Below, piece after piece: positions 30,714-37,625 of a stretch of 37,625 nucleotides of DNA (the stretch's first letter is position 1; each line of letters starts with the position of its first letter). Source of the stretch: an uncultured Bacteroidales bacterium (lineage in GTDB: Bacteria; Bacteroidota; Bacteroidia; Bacteroidales; Paludibacteraceae). The stretch is taken from assembly GCA_937901225.1 (NCBI GenBank), contig CALCGX010000078.1, positions 1 to 37,625 of the forward strand. The letters run 5' to 3'. The notes beneath the pieces were generated by a model that ran no database searches, had not been told where the DNA came from, and was given only the letters and a program-made list of their open reading frames with translations. A program made the position numbers and the translations under genes.

Positions 30714-32117
30714 GTGCTGGAGCAGTTTATCAAAAATAGAATTATAGCGAGTCTTTCATTTATGCCAAATGAAGGACAAAATGCGTTGTTGGATAAATTG
30801 AGTCGCTTTATTATTTCTCCTGTTGAGCGCAAGGCATTTATCCTATTGGGCTATGCAGGAACAGGTAAGACGAGCATGATGGCAGCATTGGTGCAAACAT
30901 ACAAGGAATTGCAACAAAAAGTAGTGCTTTTGGCTCCCACTGGACGTGCAGCGAAAGTACTTTCGCGCTACGCGCGTACGCCAGCGTATACCATACATAA
31001 GTTCATTTACCGTCAGAAAAAGTTGGGCGAGGAAGTATTTAGTCTAAACGACAACTTATACAAAAACACACTGTTTATAGTGGACGAATCCTCAATGATT
31101 AGTGGCATCCGCGATAATCAGACTTTTGGTTCTGGGATCTTATTGGATGATTTAGTGAAATATGTGTATAGCGGTGATGGTTGCAGCCTATTGCTGCTGG
31201 GAGATAATGCGCAGTTACCTCCAATAGGCACAGAATTGTCCCCTGCGCTACGCGAGGAATATATGGCGAAGTATAGTTTGAACATCACCACTCACACACT
31301 GACTGAGGTAGCTCGTCAGGCACTTGACAGTGGTATTCTGAGCAACGCAACCACCTTGCGTCATGTAGCATTAAATCCCCATAATTCAGCAGGAAAAGAC
31401 ATGTGGGGATATTTGCAACAAAGCGCTGATTTAGAAATGATTAGCGGAAGCGATTTTATCGAAAAGATTGAAGAATCATATCGCGATATAGGGGCAGAGC
31501 AAACAATTATCCTGACCCGCACAAATAAGCGTACCAACATTTACAATCAAGGCATTCGCGCACGAATTCTCTGGCGTGAAGAAGAGATTGAGAATGGGGA
31601 TAGATTAATGGTGAGCAAAAATAACTATTTTTGGACAGAGAAGTATGAGAGTTTGCCTTTTTTAGCGAATGGTGATATGCTGGAAATCAGCCGTTTGCGC
31701 AATATACGCGAGATGTATGGTTTTCACTTTGCAGACGCCCAATTGCGCGCATTGGATTACGATTGGGAGATAGATGCTGTGATTTGGCTTGATACGTTGC
31801 ATAGCGACTCTCCAGAGATGAATAATGGCTTGCATCGAGAACTGTTTGGGCGAATCGCAGAGGATTATCCCGAGTTGGCTCACAACAGGAAGAAACTGAT
31901 TGAAACCATCTATCAATCACCTTATTATAATGCCCTGCAAGTACGTTTTGCATATGCCGTAACGGGACACAAATCGCAAGGTGGGCAGTGGAAACATGTG
32001 TATATAGACCCTTACAAAGGCGGCGAATTGCATGCGGATGAAGAAGGTTTTTACCGTTGGCTGTACACTGCTGTCACACGTGCTAGCGAAAAAGTTTATT
32101 TCATAAAAAATGAATAA
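30714..32117 (+). CDS. RecD2-like superfamily 1B DNA helicase
   Basis: A 467-aa ATP-dependent helicase of the AAA_30/UvrD_C_2 type found in Bacteroidota. Motifs in order are Walker A GYAGTGKTSMM (about 46-56), VVLLAPTGRAAKVLS (motif Ia), Walker B LFIVDESSMIS, LLLLGDNAQLPPIG (motif III), LTEVARQ, and the C-terminal VTGHKSQGGQW (motif V) with YTAVTRASEKVYF (motif VI). There is no nuclease domain. The short N-terminal region suggests 5'-3' RecD-like unwinding in repair. The start is a GTG at 30714, with an ATG at 30762 as an alternative; relatives begin close to the GTG. No promoter is seen directly upstream, so it may rely on read-through from the SRP RNA promoter. Confidence 0.88.
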   Translation: MLEQFIKNRIIASLSFMPNEGQNALLDKLSRFIISPVERKAFILLGYAGTGKTSMMAALVQTYKELQQKVVLLAPTGRAAKVLSRYARTPAYTIHKFIYRQKKLGEEVFSLNDNLYKNTLFIVDESSMISGIRDNQTFGSGILLDDLVKYVYSGDGCSLLLLGDNAQLPPIGTELSPALREEYMAKYSLNITTHTLTEVARQALDSGILSNATTLRHVALNPHNSAGKDMWGYLQQSADLEMISGSDFIEKIEESYRDIGAEQTIILTRTNKRTNIYNQGIRARILWREEEIENGDRLMVSKNNYFWTEKYESLPFLANGDMLEISRLRNIREMYGFHFADAQLRALDYDWEIDAVIWLDTLHSDSPEMNNGLHRELFGRIAEDYPELAHNRKKLIETIYQSPYYNALQVRFAYAVTGHKSQGGQWKHVYIDPYKGGELHADEEGFYRWLYTAVTRASEKVYFIKNE

Positions 32118-32121
32118 ACAC

Positions 32122-32152
32122 TTGCATAATTCAAAAAAAAGTTGTAATTTTG
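32122..32152 (+). promoter_or_regulatory. Promoter of the lipoprotein gene
   Basis: TTG (32122-32124), 20 bases, TAATTTTG (32145-32152). Its position requires the start codon at 32206, not an upstream in-frame ATG at 32110. Confidence 0.65.
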
Positions 32153-32205
32153 CAGGCATTTTTATGCGAAATAAGGCAGAATTAACAAAAAAACAACAAA
32201 ATATT

Positions 32206-34092
32206 ATGAAACGTAACATTTTCAGAGTGTCATTGTGGTGCGGGATATGCATGGCTATGGCATTAGTTGGTTGTAAAGCCGATGTGGATTTAGGTAACAT
32301 CGATACGACAACCAAAGTGGAAGCAAATTTAGCATTGCCTATTGGATCAGTAAATGCTACCCTTGGCGATTTCGTTGGCGATGGTACTTGGGGCATCTAT
32401 GTTGAGGAATTGGATAATGGCTATGCATTAGCGTTCAAAGACACATTTTCTTGGGTTCGTCCGTTCCACAACGTGAACCTGAGTCAATATATCAGTAGAA
32501 AAACACTACCAATGAAGGTATATGATAAGTTAGAGAACTTACCATTTTTTATCGATGGGAAAATTACTGGTAATGATCACTATACCATTCCGTTAGAATT
32601 TCCATTGACATTACACCTGAATGGCATTAACAACGATGAAGATTATCAGCGATTGGATAGTGCCTTGATTAAAAATGCAAGTTTTATAAGTACCATTTCT
32701 CGTAAGAACTTACCATTAGATTGGGATTGGGTAGAAAAAGTTACCATCAAGTTAGGTGACGCATTTACTCGTCCTGATGGTAATATTGTCACTGTTTATC
32801 AAAAAGGTGTAGGTAAGCAATATGGCTACGACCAAGACATACCGATTAATGTGGATGAATTCTCAATGAATTTGATGAAAAATCGCCATCCTAGTAAATG
32901 GGAAGATTTTCGCGGTAATGTGGTAGATTCCTGCAATTTCTTAATTACGATGTATATCAAAATCCCATCTTCGGCAGGTCAAATAACAATACCTAAGGAT
33001 GCTGAATTCCAATATAAGTTAGGAGTTCAATTCATTGACTATTACGCAGTTTGGGGAATGTTTAAAGCAAGTGGTGATATGTCGGATAACAATGAGATTG
33101 TATTGGAAGAGGAATGGGATGGTTATCGTTCATTAGGTGACTTTAAGTTGCCTTTAGCAGATCCTCGTATTGATGTGAGTATCACAACACAAATTGCTGG
33201 CGCATTGGTATTGCATGGTGATCATTTGTATGTCATAGGATCTGATGGCGATACAGTACATGCCACCTTTAATGATTCCCGCGAATTATACAAATACTAT
33301 ACTCCAAGCGAATATCTATCACTAAATAGTTCTATTGGTGATTCTGCCACAATGCATTTATTGTTTGACAAGGATAGGGCTCGTGGACGCCTTGATCAAT
33401 TGTTCACTGTACATCCAGAAAAGATTGGTTACAAATACTCTGTGGACTTTAACCGTCAAGAAACACCACAAATTCGTATTGGTAATAATGCAGGTATTCG
33501 ACTAGATGCTGCATGTACAATTCCGTTTGTATTCAACGAAGGTATAGCACTTAGTTATTCCGATACTATCACAGACATTGATTTGAGTCAATTGCGATTG
33601 GATTCACTATTGGCTAACGTCCAAGTTATTGATACGATAGGAGAAGCTACCTTGAAATTGGCTCTTGGCATTGAAAATGGTATCCCACTACAATTCAAAT
33701 TAGTACTAAATTGTTTGGATTCGTTAGGAAATCTGCTGAAGGATCCCGAAGATATGACCAAACCATTCCGCATCACAGGTCAAGATACAATCCTGATTGC
33801 ATCTTCTTCTTATGAAGAAAATAATGACCACACTTGGACACCTAAACCTATTAAGACCACACAAATCATCACAGTAACTGAAGAACTGTTAAATACATTC
33901 TCTCAAGTCAAGAGCATTGTATTGGAATTATCTCTGGATGATGAGTCTTTGCAAGAAGCTTACAAAAACGGATTACCAAACATTCGATTAACAGATACTC
34001 AAAATTTGCGTATAGGCATTGGTGTTGGTGCAAATATCAAAGCTCTTTTGAATCTTGATGGCTTAACAGAGTCAAACAATCAACCACAATAA
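32206..34092 (+). CDS. Large lipoprotein of unknown function
   Basis: A 628-aa protein with a type II signal: MKRNIFRVSLWCGICMAMAL then the lipobox LVGC with lipidated Cys23. The rest is a secreted, beta-strand-rich sequence with repeated patterns such as DLGNIDTTTKVEANLALPIG, IPLEFPLTLHLNG and LKLALGIENGIPLQFKLVL. These suggest Ig-like or lipid-binding-type beta modules. I do not recognise a defined family. It sits 19 bases before a DUF5723-type outer-membrane protein gene and is probably cotranscribed with it, so a partner role at the outer membrane is a reasonable inference. The start at 32206 was chosen because of the promoter position and the lipobox distance. Confidence 0.8.
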   Translation: MKRNIFRVSLWCGICMAMALVGCKADVDLGNIDTTTKVEANLALPIGSVNATLGDFVGDGTWGIYVEELDNGYALAFKDTFSWVRPFHNVNLSQYISRKTLPMKVYDKLENLPFFIDGKITGNDHYTIPLEFPLTLHLNGINNDEDYQRLDSALIKNASFISTISRKNLPLDWDWVEKVTIKLGDAFTRPDGNIVTVYQKGVGKQYGYDQDIPINVDEFSMNLMKNRHPSKWEDFRGNVVDSCNFLITMYIKIPSSAGQITIPKDAEFQYKLGVQFIDYYAVWGMFKASGDMSDNNEIVLEEEWDGYRSLGDFKLPLADPRIDVSITTQIAGALVLHGDHLYVIGSDGDTVHATFNDSRELYKYYTPSEYLSLNSSIGDSATMHLLFDKDRARGRLDQLFTVHPEKIGYKYSVDFNRQETPQIRIGNNAGIRLDAACTIPFVFNEGIALSYSDTITDIDLSQLRLDSLLANVQVIDTIGEATLKLALGIENGIPLQFKLVLNCLDSLGNLLKDPEDMTKPFRITGQDTILIASSSYEENNDHTWTPKPIKTTQIITVTEELLNTFSQVKSIVLELSLDDESLQEAYKNGLPNIRLTDTQNLRIGIGVGANIKALLNLDGLTESNNQPQ

Positions 34093-34097
34093 TATTT

Positions 34098-34104
34098 AGG
34101 AGGA
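34098..34104 (+). promoter_or_regulatory. Strong Shine-Dalgarno sequence before the DUF5723 gene
   Basis: AGGAGGA lies 7 bases before the ATG at 34112. Strong SD sequences are uncommon in Bacteroidota, and no other gene in this window has such a clear one. Confidence 0.7.
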
Positions 34105-34111
34105 CAAAAGT

Positions 34112-37100
34112 ATGAAAACAACATTTCGTAATTTATTGATAGCGGTTCTCCTGATGAGTACCTCTATTGCTAGTGCTCAACAAGTGAATACATTGTATTT
34201 CTTGGAAAATGCACCAATGCGTCATATCATCAACCCTGCATTTCAACCAGTGAGTAAAGTGTACGTAACTCTCCCAGTTATTGGTTACACAAGCTTATGG
34301 GCTGGCAATAATGCCTTTACCATGCAGGATCTTATATTCAAAGATGCCATTACGGGCAATACGATTACTCCACTCCACCCTAATGCTAATCCCAATTGGT
34401 TGGATAAGAAACCTAATACTGTTCTTTTCGATACCGATGTGTATCTTAATCTTTTGGGCTTTGGTTTCCGCATCAAAGACTTTGGATATGTACATGTGAA
34501 TATATCCGAGCATATTATTGGAGGTATAGGGATTAGCAAATCATTGTTTGGTTTGAATAATTTGACATCTGGTACGATTGGTCCGCTCTCACTTGGAGCA
34601 AACATGACGGCATATACTGACTTTGCATTGGGTTATTCACACAAGATTAATGACCAATGGACAGTCGGTGGAAAATTCAAATTCTTAGTTGGACAAGCTT
34701 ATGTAGGTGCAAACATCAATGATTTGACAATTCAAACAGGCTATGAAGAGCTCATAGCCACAGCCAAAGGTGAACTCATTGCAGCAGCTCCTTTGATGTG
34801 GGATCAATTGCCAGAAAATGTTGAAAATTTATCCGATATGGATATTTCCTCATTAGTAAGCAATAATATTACAGACTTTGTCAAACCTGCTGGTTTAGGT
34901 GCTGCATTGGATTTAGGTATGACATACAAGCCTATTGAGAACTTGCAAATCACTGCCTCTGTAACCGATCTTGGTTTTATTCGTTGGACTAATCTTGCAC
35001 AAGGAGCACTCTCTGTAGATACTAGCTTTGTGGGAGTGAATTTACAACTAAAGGATTACCTATCAGATGGTGTACTGCAAATGGATAGCTTAGGCTCTGC
35101 TTTGACCAATGAGTTTGCGGGTTATACAGATGCACTGCAAATTGAAGGTTTTAAAACAGGCAAGCCTGCAGCACGCATGCTTACAGCTAACTTGAATATA
35201 GGTGTGGATGCTAATTTCTGGGAAAACCGCGTAGGTGTAGGTCTGTACTCACGTACACGTTTCTACAACAACGCAGTGACAGAAGAGCTGACCTTTGGTG
35301 CCGCTTTCCGTCCATTCAACTGGGTTAACCTGGCTGCATCCTATTCGTTTATCAATGGTCATTGGAGCAATATCGGTGCCGCATTGTCGCTTGCGCCATA
35401 TGATGGTTTGATGCTGACATTGGCAACCGATTATATCCCAACAACTTATGCAAAAGCAGCAGCTGAAGATGTTAAATTATCTATTCCTTATAAGACACCT
35501 GGACTGAACTTATCCTTTGGTGTTGCAATCGTAGTAGGTACTAATCCAAAGAAGAACAAAGATGCTGACCAAGATGGTATTTTTGATTTGTTTGATGCAT
35601 GTCCGGGTACTCCTACTAACGTGCGCGTAGATGAGGTAGGCTGTCCACTGGATGCCGACGGCGATGGTAACTATGAAACCACCGCACTGCAGCTGCTGAT
35701 CTACGCCCATGAGGAACTTTACGGCGGTGATTGGGGCGATGTGAACTTTGATGCCCTTCCCGGCAGTTCTTATTTTGCAGGAGGCATCTTTGGCTTTACC
35801 GAAAATCTGGTGTATTTCCTCAACGGTGATTTCCCTGTGGATGAGAGCCAGGAATCCGATTTTATGACCGTGGGCGCAACCTCCGACCGGATCGTGCTGG
35901 AAGCCGGTGACTTCCTGGATGTAGCCAGCTTTGAATGCTACAGCTTCCTTTGGGATCAGCTCGGTGGCTTCCATCTGTTTGCTGACCCGGATGGCAACTA
36001 TGTCCATGACTATACCGCAGCAGCGGGCGAAGCGCTGTCTGTGAAGCTGAAGCACTCCTTCTGCGATCTGATGTTCGGTAACTCCTGGGTGAAGGATGCC
36101 ACCGACTATGAGGTTTACTACGGTGCTACCTTCGGTGAGGCAGAAGGCTCTGTGACCACCGACGAAAATGGCAACGCACAGATCATGTTCCCCGCTGCCG
36201 GTACTTACTATGTTTGGTGTGATGGCGGTATGGGTTGCGATGACGGCACCCATGGTTCCTGTGCGCACTACAGCGAATATTATGAGCCTTGTATCGTTTC
36301 TTCTCCCGCTTATGCCAAGGTGACCGTTACCGGCGCAGAGGAGCCTGAGCAGCCTGAAAATCCCCGTCAGCCCCAGGATGTTTCCGCAGTTCTGAACGCC
36401 ACCATGGCCATGCAGGCAGCCACTGTTGCAGAACCTTCCTTTGGCACAAATTATGGTGAGTGGACAGTGTTTGGCCTTGCCCGTGGTGGCTACTTTGCAA
36501 ATGACAGCCAGTATTTTGCTGACTACTATGACCGTATCGTAGAGTATGTCAACACCACCGCCGCTGAAGTCGATAAGAGCGGCGCACTGGACAGCAACAA
36601 ATCCACCGACAACTCCCGTTTGATCATGGCGCTGGCTGCCATCGGCAGAGATGCCACCTCTGTGGGCAACTGGGATCTGGTGGAGGCTTACAGCGCAAAC
36701 GGCATCAACTGGATCCGCAAGCAAGGTATGAACGGCACCATCTGGACCCTCATCGCCCTGGATTCCGGAAACTATGAAACCAGCGATCCCACCATCCGTC
36801 AGCAGTGTGTGGATGCTATCGTTTCTGCACAGCACAACGATGGCGGTTGGTCTTTGGTTACTGCCAAAGCACAGCCTTCCAATGTGGACATCACCGGTAT
36901 GACTCTGACCGCTCTGTACCCCTATCGGGATCAGCCTGCGGTAGCCGCAGCTTGCGAAACTGCATTTAACTGGCTGTCCGAAAGCCAGCTGGACAACGGC
37001 GGCTTTCCCTATGGTCAGGGCGAAACCTCTGAAAGCTGTGTGTGGGCCATCGTTGCTTGTGCCACTTGGGGCATTAACCCCGATACCGACTCCCGTTTTA

Positions 37101-37621
37101 TCAAGAACGGCAATTCCCCCATCGATAACCTGCTGACTTATTACCTGGAAGATCAGGCTATGTTTGAACACGGCAGAGGCGCAGGTGCCAATGCTATGGC
37201 CACCGACCAGGCTACTTATGGTCTCGTTGCTTATGACCGCCTGGTGAAGGGCAAGACCATGCTCGACCTGTGCTGCTACTCCGGCGGCTTCTCTATCTAC
37301 TCCAAGCTGCATGGCGGTGCTGCCGAGGTGACGGCTGTCGACCTGGATGAAAAGGCTATTCTCATGGCCAAGCGCAATGCCAACAAGTGGTATCTGGGCG
37401 GCATGACAGCAGAGCGTAAGGAACCATTGGAGATGGACGTTGTTCTGGACTTCCTGCCCGAGGGCAAGACCTATAAACTGACCTCCTTCGAGGATGGTGC
37501 TAATGCCGACAGACAGGCAATGCACTATACAAAAAATGTCCGCGAGGTTCGCAAGGGCGATACCGTCAAAATACGCATGGTTCGTAATGGTGGATATGCG
37601 GCTTCTCTCGAGGCATTGTAG
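34112..37621 (+). CDS. Chimeric ORF; N-terminal 514 codons encode a DUF5723 outer-membrane protein
   Basis: The 1169-codon frame is a patchwork. Residues 1-~514 (to about 35655) are a Bacteroidota DUF5723-type protein: a signal peptide (MKTTFRNLLIAVLLMSTSIA, cleavage after ASA), then a PorV/FadL-like barrel with alternating strands, and the start of a thrombospondin type 3 calcium-binding repeat (DADQDGIFDLFDACPGTP). Family members normally continue with more type 3 repeats and an OmpA peptidoglycan-binding domain; here that end is lost. Three unrelated fragments follow in frame (separate entries), with an abrupt rise in GC and a change in codon use. The native gene should be treated as truncated at ~35655. 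Expression of the whole frame as one protein is unlikely. Confidence 0.8.
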   Translation: MKTTFRNLLIAVLLMSTSIASAQQVNTLYFLENAPMRHIINPAFQPVSKVYVTLPVIGYTSLWAGNNAFTMQDLIFKDAITGNTITPLHPNANPNWLDKKPNTVLFDTDVYLNLLGFGFRIKDFGYVHVNISEHIIGGIGISKSLFGLNNLTSGTIGPLSLGANMTAYTDFALGYSHKINDQWTVGGKFKFLVGQAYVGANINDLTIQTGYEELIATAKGELIAAAPLMWDQLPENVENLSDMDISSLVSNNITDFVKPAGLGAALDLGMTYKPIENLQITASVTDLGFIRWTNLAQGALSVDTSFVGVNLQLKDYLSDGVLQMDSLGSALTNEFAGYTDALQIEGFKTGKPAARMLTANLNIGVDANFWENRVGVGLYSRTRFYNNAVTEELTFGAAFRPFNWVNLAASYSFINGHWSNIGAALSLAPYDGLMLTLATDYIPTTYAKAAAEDVKLSIPYKTPGLNLSFGVAIVVGTNPKKNKDADQDGIFDLFDACPGTPTNVRVDEVGCPLDADGDGNYETTALQLLIYAHEELYGGDWGDVNFDALPGSSYFAGGIFGFTENLVYFLNGDFPVDESQESDFMTVGATSDRIVLEAGDFLDVASFECYSFLWDQLGGFHLFADPDGNYVHDYTAAAGEALSVKLKHSFCDLMFGNSWVKDATDYEVYYGATFGEAEGSVTTDENGNAQIMFPAAGTYYVWCDGGMGCDDGTHGSCAHYSEYYEPCIVSSPAYAKVTVTGAEEPEQPENPRQPQDVSAVLNATMAMQAATVAEPSFGTNYGEWTVFGLARGGYFANDSQYFADYYDRIVEYVNTTAAEVDKSGALDSNKSTDNSRLIMALAAIGRDATSVGNWDLVEAYSANGINWIRKQGMNGTIWTLIALDSGNYETSDPTIRQQCVDAIVSAQHNDGGWSLVTAKAQPSNVDITGMTLTALYPYRDQPAVAAACETAFNWLSESQLDNGGFPYGQGETSESCVWAIVACATWGINPDTDSRFIKNGNSPIDNLLTYYLEDQAMFEHGRGAGANAMATDQATYGLVAYDRLVKGKTMLDLCCYSGGFSIYSKLHGGAAEVTAVDLDEKAILMAKRNANKWYLGGMTAERKEPLEMDVVLDFLPEGKTYKLTSFEDGANADRQAMHYTKNVREVRKGDTVKIRMVRNGGYAASLEAL
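35651..37250 (+). other. Foreign segment: Firmicutes-like surface protein with prenyltransferase-type repeats
   Basis: From the shared-looking stretch at about 35651-35667 the sequence turns GC-rich with CTG, GGC and CCC codons. The encoded part has an N-terminal region with GTYYVWCDGGMGC and a Pro/Glu linker, then squalene-cyclase-like alpha-alpha repeats (DGGWSLVTAKAQPSNVDITG; DNGGFPYGQGETSESCVWAI; ATDQATYGLVAYDRLVKG). Such proteins are typical of gut Clostridia (Oscillospiraceae-like). There is no start codon or signal peptide of its own here. Confidence 0.75.
37250..37384 (+). other. Foreign segment: RlmI-like rRNA methyltransferase fragment
   Basis: About 45 codons read MLDLCCYSGGFSIYSKLHGG, then AEVTAVDLDEKAI and AKRNAN. 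These are the SAM-binding motifs I and II of RlmI/RlmK-type class I methyltransferases. The PUA domain and catalytic motif are absent. The joins are at about 37244-37261 and 37379-37390. Confidence 0.7.
37385..37621 (+). other. Foreign segment: C-terminal end of a GH97 glycosidase
   Basis: About 78 codons read WYLGGMTAERKEPLEMDVVL, then TSFEDGANADRQAMHY and IRMVRNGGYAASLE. This matches the C-terminal beta-sandwich of Bacteroidota GH97 alpha-glucosidases/galactosidases (SusB-like). Stop TAG at 37619-37621. Only the tail is present. Confidence 0.7.
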
Positions 37622-37625
37622 GAAA

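Noticed and set aside
32110..32205. Earlier in-frame start for the lipoprotein.
   Set aside because: The consensus promoter at 32122-32152 lies inside this stretch, and the signal peptide with its lipobox starts at 32206.
35510..37525. A 671-codon open frame on the minus strand.
   Set aside because: It is antisense to the GC-rich foreign segment, where rare stops give long shadow frames. It has no family motif, signal peptide or promoter.

Overview
The window looks like uncultured, probably gut-associated Bacteroidales DNA. The evidence is a Bacteroidota gene set (omega-like RNA polymerase subunit, DUF3276/PUR-alpha protein, DUF5723 outer-membrane protein, BamD lipoprotein) and many matches to the Bacteroidota promoter pattern TTG-N19-21-TAnnTTTG. 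Both ends of the window appear chimeric. The first ORF joins a RadA fragment to a TrmH/SpoU methyltransferase tail. The last ORF joins a Bacteroidales DUF5723 protein to a higher-GC, Firmicutes-like surface protein, then an RlmI-like fragment, then a GH97 tail. These read as metagenome assembly errors at contig ends, so the interior (about 0.4-35.65 kb) is the trustworthy part.

Layout. 0.4-5.5 kb: a secreted GDPD-family protein, bamD-rpoZ-coaBC, and a convergent DUF3276 gene. 5.7-14.0 kb: one nucleotide-synthesis operon, pyrC-pyrK-pyrD-pyrF-pyrE-pyrB-guaB-guaA, covering UMP synthesis from carbamoyl phosphate plus IMP to GMP. PyrB carries a PyrI-like zinc tail. GuaA has lost its glutaminase catalytic residues. 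Most gaps between these genes hold short tandem repeats. 14.0-22.6 kb: an AT-richer defence island with a type II-C CRISPR-Cas system. It has an 18-repeat array of 47-nt repeats transcribed rightward, cas2, cas1 and a 1360-aa cas9 transcribed leftward, and a tracrRNA transcribed divergently from cas9. The island also has a candidate second tracrRNA-like small RNA beside the array, a 30-aa membrane ORF, a 197-bp inverted-repeat element between cas1 and cas2, and a BRO/antirepressor gene remnant. 22.6-30.3 kb: amino-acid and central metabolism (kbl, gdhA, serC and an OadA-like carboxyltransferase) and ettA. 30.5-35.65 kb: SRP RNA, a RecD2-like helicase, a large lipoprotein and the DUF5723 protein.

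How it works together. The CRISPR unit looks complete. The tracrRNA anti-repeat pairs with the repeat through an 8-bp lower and a 17-bp upper stem, and Cas9 keeps its RuvC and HNH residues. Each repeat carries its own TATCTTTG -7 box, so spacers may be transcribed individually, as in Neisseria type II-C. The predicted cas9 promoter lies beyond the tracrRNA, so the cas9 mRNA leader would be antisense to the whole tracrRNA. The metabolic genes suggest an ammonia-rich niche: NADP-type glutamate dehydrogenase and a GMP synthase that probably uses free ammonia or a separate glutaminase. All functional statements are read by eye from sequence; no searches were run.
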